Origin: JAQVEM01 sp964616545
GTDB taxonomy: Bacteria > Actinomycetota > Humimicrobiia > Humimicrobiales > Humimicrobiaceae
Direction: 5' to 3'
Assembly: GCA_964616545.1 (NCBI GenBank)
Contig: CAZTUA010000041.1
Coordinates: 3,775-67,774 of the forward strand
Length of the DNA: 64,000 bases
The translations under genes were made by a program, and so were the position numbers. Position 1 is the stretch's first letter, and every line of letters starts with the position of its first letter. Positions 28,801 to 36,490 of this stretch are shown here, in pieces. A model generated the notes under the pieces. It was not told where the DNA came from. It did not search any database and saw only the letters and a program-made list of their open reading frames with translations.

Positions 28801-29675
28801 GCTGTAAATATAATATGATAGACAAGCTGATTTTTATGAAATGGTGAATAAGCCCCCGGGCTCTCTGGTACGATGGTCCATATCTTAAATCCCTCAATAC
28901 CGCTTGAGTTATCTTTAAATGCTATTATGCTATTTGAAGGATTGTCTTTAAGCGGAGCCTTTATTATTTCCATCAGTGTTGCAGGAATTTCCCTGCCGTC
29001 AATTAAAAGTCTTCCTTTAAAAAACCAGTGGCGGGAGTGTTCGCTATTGGCCTGCCCCAGCTGGAAACATTCAACATTGGTTGGATTTCTGCCTATAATA
29101 TTAACAAACAGATTGTAGTAGAATTCTATGTCCCACTCATCCATTCCCAGGCCAATTCTCTTATTAAAACTTCTTAAAGCATCTATCCCGCTGGCCTTGC
29201 CACACCCGGTATTTCTGGCCTTTTTTATGTTTTCAGGGCTTTCTTCTATTAGCGGTATTGTGTACACATCCTCTGGTTTGATACCGGGTGCAAATGTTTT
29301 CAGAGGTTCCTGGTATACGCATTCTGTCATTCTATCATGGTGCTTCGCTATAAAATCGGAGTGGTCAATATCGCCGGGAACCAGGTAGCGCCTTGAACGT
29401 TCAAGGCGGGAAATCTTCCTGAGTCCACAGGAGTGGCAGATGGCAACAGCGTTTGTTGAAAATGCAGTTTCGAAGTTTAATCCCGGGCCTATCTCGATAA
29501 CATTTTTATTTCTACTGGTTAAAAACGAAGAATCTCCAAATTTACTGATTTCAAATGTTTCGGCGAGCAGCCACCGGAGTACTTTTAATTCAGATTTATT
29601 AAGCGGCTCTGATACCTCAATGTAATAACAATATTCAAAATCTTTACCGATGTACCGATAGAACCGCTGAATCAT
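25806..29675 (-). CDS. purL: phosphoribosylformylglycinamidine synthase, single-chain large type
   Basis: A 1289-residue single-chain FGAM synthase joining the three activities that are split as PurS, PurL and PurQ in Bacillus. The N-terminal PurS-like domain and linker lead to AETHNFPSGVAPFPGAETG and GGRIRDVQATGRGG. A second synthase lobe has SIHDQGAGGPCNVLTE and DGGKDSLSMAAQ. The C-terminal class I glutamine amidotransferase domain has GICNGCQLMTLLG (catalytic Cys) and MMPHPERAF (His, Glu). AAGGA lies ten bases before ATG 29675. It sits between purB and purF. Confidence 0.96.
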   Translation of the reverse strand: MIQRFYRYIGKDFEYCYYIEVSEPLNKSELKVLRWLLAETFEISKFGDSSFLTSRNKNVIEIGPGLNFETAFSTNAVAICHSCGLRKISRLERSRRYLVPGDIDHSDFIAKHHDRMTECVYQEPLKTFAPGIKPEDVYTIPLIEESPENIKKARNTGCGKASGIDALRSFNKRIGLGMDEWDIEFYYNLFVNIIGRNPTNVECFQLGQANSEHSRHWFFKGRLLIDGREIPATLMEIIKAPLKDNPSNSIIAFKDNSSGIEGFKIWTIVPESPGAYSPFHKNQLVYHIIFTAETHNFPSGVAPFPGAETGTGGRIRDVQATGRGGLVIAGTAGYCTGNLNIPDYPLPGEDNSFNYPSNLACPLEIMIRESDGASDYGNKFGEPVIQGFTRTFGLRTPGGRRSEWIKPVMFTGGIGQIDHRHIKKEAPQKGMKIVQVGGPAYRIGIGGGAASSMVQGENREELDFNAVQRGNAQMEQKMNRVIRACIEMGESNPIMSIHDQGAGGPCNVLTELVEPAGGRIEIRNIQVGDKTMSVLEIWGAEYQERNAFLIKPERLNEFQKICSREKVNCEVLGEITGDGRITVHDSQDDTTPVNLGLDEILSNIPQKTFELESMTEKLRPLELSSGRSVRDLLELIFKLPSVGSKGFLVRKVDRSVTGLIARQQCCGPLQLPVSDVAVIAQSHFGLTGAAIAVGEQPVKILVNPAAGARMAVGEALTNMVWALITGIENIKCSVNWMWAAKLQGGGADLYRAAVSLSNLMREIGIAADGGKDSLSMAAQAGNETVRGPGQVVISAYSSMEDVTRVVTPDIKKPGESRLMFIDLSGGNNRLGGSALAQALGQTGNESPDVENPAILVNAFKAVQGMIRKNLILAGHDRSDGGLITTLAEMAMSGNCGIEAEFAGKEEIIPRLFSEELGLVIEYLPCNESEITGMLEESGISFNILGCTYKKRKVIISHDKKVQLNIDIPRLLTWWESTSDRLEREQMNPGLAEEQKQSYDREGLSYNVSFKPVSTSQEFLRREKKPEVAIIREEGSNGDREMTSAFYAAGFEPWDISMTDLLDGSVTLKKFKGAVFVGGFSYADVLDSAKGWAGIIKFSPKLKKMFDDFYMREDTFSLGICNGCQLMTLLGWVPWRGISEGRQPRFISNPSGRFESRWVSVKILKSPSIMLKGMEDSILGIWVAHREGHLFCPDRGILSEISAKHLAPVVYTDDKGMPSVKYPYNPNSSPSGFTGLCSPDGRHLAMMPHPERAFLLWQWAWVPEIWKSGAGISPWLRMFQNAREWCEGKS

Positions 29676-29741
29676 TCCTGTATATTCCTTGCCCCTGCCA
29701 TAAATTAAAAGTAATTTTTTTAAATAAATAAAATATTAACT

Positions 29742-31040
29742 TTAGCGGAGATTTTCTAATCTGCCAATAATTTTATCTATATATTTTAAATGGTAACCAA
29801 CATCAAACAATTTCTCCAGCTCCCCTCCACCCAGAAGTGTCAGCACCTTTTTTTCTTTAAATAAATTCTCCCTAAAACTGCCTTCACTTCTCCAGGCGTC
29901 AAGAGCAGCTCTCTGTATGATATTATATGCTTCTTCTCTTTTCATTCCCTTTTTTACAAGTTCCAGCAGTACTCTCTGGGAAAAAATAATTCCTCCGTAT
30001 TTCATTAAATTTTTTTCCATATTTGACTCAATAACATTCAGGTTATCAACTATGGTTGTCATTTTATCAAGCATATAATCAAGCAGGATAAAGCTATCTG
30101 GAATTATTATCCTTTCTGCCGAAGAATGGGATATATCCCTTTCATGCCATAATGCAATGTTCTCCAGGGAGGTTATCGTATTCGACCTCAGTATCCTTGC
30201 CAGCCCGCATATTCTCTCACAGATAATAGGATTTTTTTTATGAGGCATGGCAGAAGAACCTTTTTGCCCTTTACCGAATGGTTCCTCAGCTTCTCTTACA
30301 TCTGTTCTCTGCAGATTTCTTATCTCGAGCGCTATCTTTTCCAGAGTTGCTCCGCAAATTGCCAGAGTTGAAATAAGCTGAGCATGCCTATCTCTCTGGA
30401 GGATCTGCGTAGATGCTGGAGATGGCTTTAAATTTAGAATGCTGCACACCTTTTTTTCTATTTCAGGCGAGGTATTTGCATACGTACCAACGGCGCCTGA
30501 AATTTTACCGTATCTTATATTCTCTACAGCATGTTCCAGCCTCTCAAGATTCCTTGCCATTTCAAAAGTATAAACGCAGAACTTGAGCCCGAGCGTTATA
30601 GGTTCTGCATGAATACCGTGTGTTCTGCCTGTCATAACCGTCCGGGCATATTTCTTTGATTTTATTCTTAATATACTGAGCAGGTTCTTAATTTTACTCC
30701 TGATTATATTTGATGCCTCAATCATTTGGAGCGACAGCGCCGTATCACCAACATCAGATGATGTCAGGCCGTAATGAAGATATTTAGATGAATCCCCTAT
30801 ATATGAAGATACATCTGTTAGAAAAGCAATTACATCGTGATTTGTCTTCTTTTCGATTTCATTAATCTTTGAGACTTTAAATGCAGCTTTCTTATTTATA
30901 TAATCTGCTGCCTTCACAGGTATTATGCCAAGTTCTGCCTGTGCTTTTGCCACCGCCTTTTCAACCTCGAGCCACTTGTTGAACTTATTTTCCTCGCTCC
31001 AGACCCTACCCATTTCTTTTGAAGTATACCTGGGAATCAT
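29742..31040 (-). CDS. purB: adenylosuccinate lyase
   Basis: A 432-residue member of the fumarase/aspartase superfamily with the signature GSSAMPHKKNP (residues about 263-273) and the TGRTHGIHAEPITLG region with the catalytic His. PurB cleaves SAICAR to AICAR and adenylosuccinate to AMP, releasing fumarate. TAGGAGT lies before ATG 31040. It begins the run purB-purL-purF-purM-purN-purH. Confidence 0.97.
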   Translation of the reverse strand: MIPRYTSKEMGRVWSEENKFNKWLEVEKAVAKAQAELGIIPVKAADYINKKAAFKVSKINEIEKKTNHDVIAFLTDVSSYIGDSSKYLHYGLTSSDVGDTALSLQMIEASNIIRSKIKNLLSILRIKSKKYARTVMTGRTHGIHAEPITLGLKFCVYTFEMARNLERLEHAVENIRYGKISGAVGTYANTSPEIEKKVCSILNLKPSPASTQILQRDRHAQLISTLAICGATLEKIALEIRNLQRTDVREAEEPFGKGQKGSSAMPHKKNPIICERICGLARILRSNTITSLENIALWHERDISHSSAERIIIPDSFILLDYMLDKMTTIVDNLNVIESNMEKNLMKYGGIIFSQRVLLELVKKGMKREEAYNIIQRAALDAWRSEGSFRENLFKEKKVLTLLGGGELEKLFDVGYHLKYIDKIIGRLENLR

Positions 31041-31123
31041 AGATACTCCTACGGTTAATAAAATAATAGAAATTATTTTACTTTTCTTTTATTTAAAACT
31101 GCCCGGATAGATAATTTTCTGCC

Positions 31124-31438
31124 CTACATTAATTCTTCCAGTATTCTTTCCCTGAAAGTCTGGTAGTTATTTGAATCATTAAGATCCAGCAGTTCCTCGC
31201 CGCAGTCAAAAAATACCTGGTCATAGTCTTTGAGACATATATCAGAAATTTTTAAAAGCCATTTGCTGTGAAGCTTCCAGCTTTTCAGGTCGCCCAACCA
31301 GCTTTTTTCACCCGGGGGTATATTGTTTTTTATAAAAGAATCAATATTTTTTGATTTCTTTGAAACCTGCAGTAAAAAATCAACATTGTCGGAAAGAGAT
31401 GAAATGTTTGCTATGCTCAAACCTTTATCAGCAGTCAC
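31124..31438 (-). CDS. small protein of unknown function upstream of purB
   Basis: A 104-residue acidic, soluble protein starting at GTG 31438 with AGGGAGAAA upstream and ending in TAG. I recognise no family. Tryptophans and Lys-rich segments occur around residues 45-62, and the C-terminal half is rich in Asp, Leu and Glu. It lies between the LCP gene and purB on the same strand and appears part of the same unit. No membrane segment or signal peptide is visible. Confidence 0.6.
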   Translation of the reverse strand: MTADKGLSIANISSLSDNVDFLLQVSKKSKNIDSFIKNNIPPGEKSWLGDLKSWKLHSKWLLKISDICLKDYDQVFFDCGEELLDLNDSNNYQTFRERILEELM

Positions 31439-31574
31439 TTATTTCTCCCTGTTCATATTATTTATCATTTTCTTCCATAATATATACATTATTTTATTAT
31501 TTTTATCCTTTTTTTAAAACCCGGTAATATTTTTGAATTGATACCAGTTTAATGGTGCAATATTTGCAATAATT

Positions 31575-32390
31575 TTACTCCAGATAATCACTAAGAAAAT
31601 CCTTTACTTCATTTTCATCAGCAATCAAATAACTTATGCCTTCAATATTAGCTGTTTCCACAGGTATTGTCACCAGGTTTACATCTTTATCAGAGAATAG
31701 TAGCATAATTCCAACAGAACCAAAATCCCACATTGTAAAATCAGATACCGTTTCTTCGTTTAAGACTTTTATAATCTGTAAAGATTTCAGAGCTGTTTGA
31801 AAATTTAATTTTTGCCTTATTATTTCACTTAACAGGTACTTCTGCCTGTCCACTCTGTCCAGGTCAACTCCGGCTGTTGCCCTGCATCTTACAAATGATA
31901 GGGCCTGCTCGCCATCCATATTATATGTGCCGGGGTCAAAATTTGCACCTGATAGCGGGTCATGAAGAGATTCCTCTACCTTTATATTAACACCGCCCAG
32001 TATATCGATAATTTCTTTAAAACCCCTGAAATTTACAACCACTACTTTGCTTATCCTGATACCGGTGAGTTTATATATTTCGTCCTTTATCACTTCATAC
32101 CCGCCAAATTTATAGGCTGCATTAATTTTATTCCAGCCGTGTCCCTCAAGATTTACCCTGATGTCACGCGGGATTGAAATAAGACTGTCTTTCTTTCCGG
32201 TACCGCTGATATGATAAACTATAATAGTATCAGTCAGACCTACGAATTCACTGCTGTCCTCTCTTTCATCAATGCCGAGCAGTAATATATTTCTATCCTT
32301 TTGATTTAAAAGGGAAACAGTAAGAAAGATAACAACAGCCAGTACAAGAATGACCAGTATTGTAACGAAGCAGCCCCTTACTTTATTCAT
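31575..32390 (-). CDS. LytR-CpsA-Psr (LCP) family cell-wall glycopolymer ligase
   Basis: A 271-residue LCP protein. One N-terminal membrane anchor (residues 6-28) is followed by an extracellular LCP domain: ILLGIDEREDSSEFVGLTDT, SLISIPRDIRVNLEGHG with the conserved Arg, KINAAYKFGG, and FVRCRATAGVDLDRVDRQKY. LCP proteins attach teichoic acids or other polymers to peptidoglycan, which supports a Gram-positive envelope. A GGGGGAAAA precedes ATG 32390, 22 bases after rex. Confidence 0.93.
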   Translation of the reverse strand: MNKVRGCFVTILVILVLAVVIFLTVSLLNQKDRNILLLGIDEREDSSEFVGLTDTIIVYHISGTGKKDSLISIPRDIRVNLEGHGWNKINAAYKFGGYEVIKDEIYKLTGIRISKVVVVNFRGFKEIIDILGGVNIKVEESLHDPLSGANFDPGTYNMDGEQALSFVRCRATAGVDLDRVDRQKYLLSEIIRQKLNFQTALKSLQIIKVLNEETVSDFTMWDFGSVGIMLLFSDKDVNLVTIPVETANIEGISYLIADENEVKDFLSDYLE

Positions 32391-32412
32391 GTCTTGTTTT
32401 CCCCCGGCAAAT

Positions 32413-33057
32413 TCATTTACATTCTACATATCCGGTATGAGATAAATAATACAGAGTGTGCAGTAATTTTTCAATGGGATCTGCAGTTTCAACTCTGACA
32501 CCGGAAGGAGCCTTAACTGGAACCGAGGTATAATTTATAATCACCCTAACACCAGCCTGCACCAGTATGTTAGTAGCTTTCTGTGCAGAATCCGGCGGAA
32601 CAGCCAGTATGGATATTTCAATGTTCTTCTTTCTGAATTCATCTTTTACTGTGTTTATATCAAGAATTCTGTACCCGGATATAGTTTTCCCTATAATCTC
32701 CTGGTTATTATCAAAAACATTTTCTATCTTAAATCCAAACCTTTCCAGCATTTTATATTTTAAAATCGCCCTGCCAAGATTTCCGGCCCCGATCAGAGCA
32801 AGGTGCACCAGCCTGTTATAGCCCAGGATTTCATTAAAAGACTTAATGAGTTCATCAATATTAAATCCGACGCCTCTTTTGCCTTTTATTTTAAAATAAA
32901 TAAGATCTCTTCTTACTTCTGCGCTATTAATTCCCGTATTCTTGCATATATCTCCAGAAGTCGTGGTTCTCTTGCCCATTTCTTTCAGCTGGACTGCATA
33001 TCTTAAATACTGAGATAGTCTCGAAATAGTACCTTCAGAGTATACTTTTTCTGCCAC
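32413..33057 (-). CDS. rex: redox-sensing transcriptional repressor Rex
   Basis: A 214-residue Rex with an N-terminal winged helix (TISRLSQYLRYAVQLKEMG, NSAEVRRDLIYFKIKGKRG) and a C-terminal Rossmann domain with LIGAGNLGRAIL that senses the NADH/NAD ratio. Rex represses fermentation and respiration genes when NAD is high. It starts at GTG 33057 with AAGGTGG nine bases upstream. It is first in a same-strand series through LCP to the purine genes, but co-transcription with them is not shown. Confidence 0.95.
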   Translation of the reverse strand: MAEKVYSEGTISRLSQYLRYAVQLKEMGKRTTTSGDICKNTGINSAEVRRDLIYFKIKGKRGVGFNIDELIKSFNEILGYNRLVHLALIGAGNLGRAILKYKMLERFGFKIENVFDNNQEIIGKTISGYRILDINTVKDEFRKKNIEISILAVPPDSAQKATNILVQAGVRVIINYTSVPVKAPSGVRVETADPIEKLLHTLYYLSHTGYVECK

Positions 33058-33182
33058 TTTATTAATCCACCTTTTAGTTAATCATTTATAGAGAAGCCTT
33101 AAAGAAAATACTTTGTATCATAATTGTAACAGGATGAGACTACATTTACAAGAGCGGAATCCTTACACGAATTGCCCGATAT

Positions 33183-34154
33183 CTACTCTGGAGAGATTTC
33201 TTTATTGTCTTTCAGTGTGCTTACCTTAAAGTTATAAACCCCTTTTTCTTTAAAGAAAGTTGCGCCGCAATTGCTGCATTTTATCTTCTTCTCACTAAAC
33301 ACAAGTGCAGCTTTCCTGCAGAAAACACAGATTAAAATATCTTCAATCTTAATTTTATTATTTACTTTATTGATTCCTTCGTCTGCCGGTTTATTTAAAA
33401 TGCATTTTAAAAAAACACTCGGACCCAGTGTTATAAAAGAGAAGATTTTTTGATAAATTTTTTCAAAAAAAATAAGAGTTTTCGTGCCGGGAAATTTCTT
33501 TAAAAAATTAACCCTGAAATTGGAAACGCTTATTACTTTTTTTACTGAAAAGCTTCTTTCTTCTAAAAAATTATATATATAGCGGGGATGAAAATTTAAT
33601 ATTGTCTCTCCCACCTGGGAAGGTTTTTTATTAAAGGGAGAAGTATCCATTCTGCCGCCGATGAACCTTAATACATTTTTCAGATTTCTTTTATTGGCAA
33701 ATTCTAAAAAATATAAACCGCCATTTTTAAGTATCCTTGCAACTTCATCGAAATAACCTTGAGGATTGTCAAGATGGTGCACTACCCTTACGGTCAATAC
33801 AGTATCCGCACAATTGGATTTTACCGGAAGGCAGGATGCATCCGAGGCAATAAAATAGACCGAAGATATTTTTTCAGGATTATCGCCCAGAAATTTCTCT
33901 ATTCTGTTTCTGGCATTTTTTAAATTATTAACCGAATAATCGATCATGACTATTGTTCTAAAATCCATATATTCGTTAAATAATCTTCCATATCCACAGC
34001 CGATATCAAAGATAATCCTGTCCTTTTTATTATCAACTCCAGCCAGCAGTGTTCTTAAAGCAATTCTTTCAGCTTTATCCTCATATAACCTTTTATTGTT
34101 CTCCCAGAATTTTCTGTAATCATAATTCTCGTAATCCGTTTTTCTAAAATACAT
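33183..34154 (-). CDS. class I SAM-dependent methyltransferase with C-terminal zinc-ribbon-like domain
   Basis: A 323-residue methyltransferase. The SAM-binding region is IIFDIGCGYGRLFNEY, then IMIDYSVNNLKNARN, ASDASCLPVKSNCADT and a VVHHLDNPQGYFDEVARIL segment, as in Methyltransf_11 proteins. From about residue 265 it carries CVFCRKAALVFSEKKIKCSN with a CGATFF continuation, a four-Cys zinc-binding or Trm112-like module. Substrate is unknown. Stop is TAG. AAGGAG lies 12 bases before ATG 34154. Confidence 0.8.
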   Translation of the reverse strand: MYFRKTDYENYDYRKFWENNKRLYEDKAERIALRTLLAGVDNKKDRIIFDIGCGYGRLFNEYMDFRTIVMIDYSVNNLKNARNRIEKFLGDNPEKISSVYFIASDASCLPVKSNCADTVLTVRVVHHLDNPQGYFDEVARILKNGGLYFLEFANKRNLKNVLRFIGGRMDTSPFNKKPSQVGETILNFHPRYIYNFLEERSFSVKKVISVSNFRVNFLKKFPGTKTLIFFEKIYQKIFSFITLGPSVFLKCILNKPADEGINKVNNKIKIEDILICVFCRKAALVFSEKKIKCSNCGATFFKEKGVYNFKVSTLKDNKEISPE

Positions 34155-34551
34155 TTATTAAAATGCTCCTTCTATTTTTGTGAATATAATTCGTGTAATT
34201 ATACAACATTTGACAAATTCTGGATTTATATCTTTTTTCAAATTACTTTCTCCCGGAATAATTTTCTTTTGCATTTCCCTCGCCACGACCCCATTTCTAC
34301 ACCTGTCTTCAACAGCAGCCACTGGTTGGAGCCGTTCTGGTAAGGTTTTTATAAAATACAATATCACCCGGTTTCGCCTATTTTAATTTATTCAATTTTT
34401 CTTTCTTAATTCTAAAAACTAATATTAATTGCAACAGGCTGCAAATGCAAATATCTGTTCTGCTAAATCAGGCTTATTCTTTCAACCTCAATAATTAATT
34501 CCTGTAATTTAATGATAAATAAATACTCCAGCGTTTTTAAACAATAAACAT
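34155..34551. other. intergenic region without recognised gene
   Basis: Roughly 400 bases upstream of the methyltransferase gene. Reading frames of 60 to 70 codons exist on both strands but lack ribosome binding sites and family resemblance. No RNA gene is recognised. It must hold the methyltransferase promoter, which I cannot place confidently. Confidence 0.4.
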
Positions 34552-34588
34552 AATAAGAAAACCTCCGTTTTATGGAGGTTTTCTTATT
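34552..34588. terminator. strong terminator hairpin downstream of ssb
   Basis: A perfect 15-bp inverted repeat (34552-34566 and 34574-34588) with the loop GTTTTAT. Its GC core ACCTCC/GGAGGT is flanked by AAAA and TTTT runs, so it can act as a rho-independent terminator on either strand. It lies 53 bases after the ssb stop and ends the flp-tadE-tadG-ssb unit. Confidence 0.85.
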
Positions 34589-34640
34589 ATCCTGATCCAG
34601 CATATTTTATCCTGCTTTGTCCGGTTTACAGGCAGTGGAT

Positions 34641-35060
34641 TTATTTTTCCCCTGTTTTAACTTTCTCTTTTTCTGCACTCTGCCTGACATTCTTTTCATC
34701 ATCACTTTTTTCAATGATTTTTATCTGGCTGAATTCCAGGCTCACCGCCACAATATCTGCGGTGATGCTGATAATGTTAAATTTTTTCCCTTCCTTATTT
34801 TCCCAGCTCCTTAAATTCATGTGCCCGCTTACCAGAACCCTGTCACCTTTTTTTAATGCAGATGCACAATTTTCTGCAAGACTGTTCCAGGCAGTGATAT
34901 TAAAAAAATCAACTGATTCAGATTCTTTCCCATTTTTATCGATCCATTTCTTATTCACGGCAACTCCCATTTCAGTAATTGCAACCCCCTCATTGGTATA
35001 TTTGATCTCAGGGTCACGGGTCAGATTTCCGAGTATAAATATCTGATTTACATAATTCAT
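34641..35060 (-). CDS. ssb: single-stranded DNA-binding protein lacking acidic C-terminal tip
   Basis: A 139-residue SSB with an OB fold: MNYVNQIFILGNLTRDPEIK, VDFFNITAWNSLAENCA, LKKGDRVLVSGHMNLRSWEN. The start is ATG 35060, with AGGAGAAGGAG eight bases upstream; longer in-frame versions are not supported. The C-terminus ends AEKEKVKTGEK and lacks the DDDIPF-like tip that recruits partner proteins in housekeeping SSBs; B. subtilis SsbB, used in competence, also lacks it. It is the last gene of the flp-tadE-tadG-like unit, an unusual place for ssb. Whether it is the only SSB in the genome is unknown. Confidence 0.9.
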   Translation of the reverse strand: MNYVNQIFILGNLTRDPEIKYTNEGVAITEMGVAVNKKWIDKNGKESESVDFFNITAWNSLAENCASALKKGDRVLVSGHMNLRSWENKEGKKFNIISITADIVAVSLEFSQIKIIEKSDDEKNVRQSAEKEKVKTGEK

Positions 35061-35106
35061 TGTTACTCCTTCTCCTAAAAAATACCAAATTAAATATTTA
35101 AAATCT

Positions 35107-35535
35107 TTAAAAACTAAATTCGCAGGAATTACAGTAATCAAATCGCTCATCCCACGGATAAACAACTTTAGCCCTGGAGGTAGATTTAACCCTGGCGCAG
35201 CGGCCTGTGAATTTGTTTACCAGAATAAACCTTATATCTTTTTCCACTGTAACTGTTACCGCATCATAATCGCATATGCATTCAATAAGTTTGCAATTGT
35301 TTGACCGAATAATTTCTCCGGCTATTCTGGAGCAGTCCTGTTCTTCAAAAAACAATAAGTTCTGCACGACAGCCAGTGAAGCTGCGTCAGAAGCATTCTT
35401 TGTTTCCTCTCTTGCTATAAAAATCCGGCAGATATCAAAAATGACCATAAAAAGAATCGAGAATATAATTACCCCGGCAAGCGCTGGTAGAGAAATGTTC
35501 CCATTGCTATGTATCTTCAATTTTTTCAGTAGCAT
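35107..35535 (-). CDS. TadG/TadE-like pilus-associated protein (locus A)
   Basis: A 142-residue protein with one N-terminal membrane helix (PALAGVIIFSILFMVIFDI) followed by AREETKNASDAASLAVVQNL, the segment characteristic of TadG-like (RvTadE-like) proteins of Gram-positive Tad loci. The extracellular part has six cysteines. It lacks the Gly-x4-Glu prepilin motif. It overlaps the TadE gene by ten bases and precedes ssb. It probably helps assemble or anchor the Flp pilus; this is inferred from the family and position. Confidence 0.75.
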   Translation of the reverse strand: MLLKKLKIHSNGNISLPALAGVIIFSILFMVIFDICRIFIAREETKNASDAASLAVVQNLLFFEEQDCSRIAGEIIRSNNCKLIECICDYDAVTVTVEKDIRFILVNKFTGRCARVKSTSRAKVVYPWDERFDYCNSCEFSF

Positions 35536-35957
35536 TCCATCCTCATAATGCTTTTCGCTTTTATTATACTGCCCCTTGCATTAAAAATTTCCGGCAGGAA
35601 TTTAGAATTACCGGCCTCATAAGATACAATTACCTCAACCATGTCTCCAACTTTTCTTGAAGCTCTGTCCTGTGGAATAATCCTTATATTGAGTCTGCTC
35701 CGTTCAAAGTTAGAGCAAATTTCTTCAATGCATGCACGGGCATCCTGATTAGAATTTGTTGTCGCCACAATTCTTGCGCCTTCCCGGGCAGCCTGCTCAA
35801 GTATGTTTTGCCGGTAAATTAATAATCCAAGATGGGAAACAGCCATAATTATTAAAATCAGAAAAGGAATTACCAGAATAAATTCAAGTGATGCCTGGCC
35901 TCTTTTCCCGCCGGCTAAAATTTTTAAAACTTTTTTATTTTTATTTTCAACTGACAT
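35526..35957 (-). CDS. tadE: TadE-like pseudopilin (locus A)
   Basis: A 143-residue protein with a class IVb prepilin-type N-terminus: a basic leader ending GGKRG, then QASLEFILVIPFLILIIMAV with Glu at +5 of the predicted cleavage, as TadE pseudopilins have. The segment LEQAAREGARIVATTNS is the typical TadE post-helix motif. ATG 35957 is chosen because AAGGA lies just upstream, though the spacing is short; a GTG at 35999 is an alternative. A prepilin peptidase is needed for maturation but none is in the window. Confidence 0.8.
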   Translation of the reverse strand: MSVENKNKKVLKILAGGKRGQASLEFILVIPFLILIIMAVSHLGLLIYRQNILEQAAREGARIVATTNSNQDARACIEEICSNFERSRLNIRIIPQDRASRKVGDMVEVIVSYEAGNSKFLPEIFNARGSIIKAKSIMRMECY

Positions 35958-36020
35958 AATCCTTAATTTATAGCTGTCTCCCATTTCAAAAATTTGCACA
36001 TACCTTTTTTAATTCAATTC

Positions 36021-36176
36021 CTAAACCATTGAAGCAATCTTCTCGAAAACTTTTGCAATAACGTCTATTATTATTGGCTTGCCTACCGCTATCAATATGG
36101 CACTTATTATCCCGGCAATTACTGTAACAAGAGCATATTCAAGCGTTGATTGCCCGCTCTGATTTCTGAATCTCAT
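36021..36176 (-). CDS. Flp-type pilin (locus A)
   Basis: A 51-residue pilin precursor: MRFRNQSG, then QSTLEYALVTVIAGIISAIL, with predicted cleavage after Gly8 and Glu at +5. The C-terminal tail is VGKPIIIDVIAKVFEKIASMV. Size and layout match Flp major pilins. ATG 36176 is preceded by AGAGGAAAA at good spacing; an upstream GTG at 36212 directly abuts a GGGGGG tract and is less likely. It is first in the flp-tadE-tadG-like-ssb unit. Sequence departs from canonical Flp, so a TadE-like pseudopilin role is possible. Confidence 0.75.
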   Translation of the reverse strand: MRFRNQSGQSTLEYALVTVIAGIISAILIAVGKPIIIDVIAKVFEKIASMV

Positions 36177-36182
36177 TAAAAA

Positions 36183-36252
36183 TTTTCCTCTTTTTAATCT
36201 AATTTTATTCACCCCCCTTCTCTAAAATAAAAGCTATGATTTCACCTCCTTT
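36183..36252 (-). promoter_or_regulatory. stacked Shine-Dalgarno-like tracts in the flp leader
   Basis: On the minus strand the leader carries AAAGGAGGTGA (36242-36252), GAGAAGGGGGGTGA (36209-36222) and AAAAAGAGGAAAA (36183-36195). Only the last is well placed for the pilin ATG. The first is a near-perfect anti-16S match with no sensible start after it. Such orphan sites can bind 30S subunits and protect mRNA (STAB-SD). Confidence 0.5.
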
Positions 36253-36290
36253 ATTTTGATTTATGCATTTATGCATTTGCTTATATAGTA

Positions 36291-36332
36291 AATATACCAG
36301 ATTTGTATATTTGTGTAAATAAATATTTTCAA
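36291..36332 (-). promoter_or_regulatory. promoter(s) of the flp-tadE-tadG-ssb unit
   Basis: Two overlapping sigma70-like options are present on the minus strand: -35 TTTACA (36314-36319) with -10 TATATT (36291-36296), and -35 TTGAAA (36327-36332) with -10 TATACA (36304-36309), both with 17-base spacers. The first is favoured because its -35 lies in a 15-base element (36307-36321) repeated identically at the cpaB promoter of the same pilus locus. Confidence 0.6.
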
Positions 36333-36409
36333 TTTACGGGGTTTTATATTTTCAGGCCATATTTTTAAAATATTATATTTGTATAAGATATTTATTAAAT
36401 TAATCTATC

Positions 36410-36438
36410 TTGACTATTTTTACATAAAGGTTTAATAT
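36410..36438 (+). promoter_or_regulatory. promoter of the CAP-domain gene
   Basis: A -35 TTGACT (36410-36415) and a -10 TAATAT (36433-36438) are spaced by exactly 17 bases. Transcription would start near 36445, giving an untranslated leader of about 190 bases before the ATG at 36637. Confidence 0.65.
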
Positions 36439-36490
36439 ATGTATGTAATAATTAATTACAAGTTTTATTGAAAATCTGGATTTCGTTTCA

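Noticed and set aside
31041..31123. A purine riboswitch upstream of purB.
   Set aside because: The 83-base spacer is AT-rich and lacks the conserved three-way junction motifs of purine aptamers.
33058..33182. A Rex operator controlling rex itself.
   Set aside because: Partial matches such as ATTGTAACA exist, but no full TTGTGAAnnnnTTCACAA-like palindrome is present.
34158..34367. A 69-codon minus-strand frame upstream of the methyltransferase.
   Set aside because: No ribosome binding site, biased composition or recognisable domain supports it.
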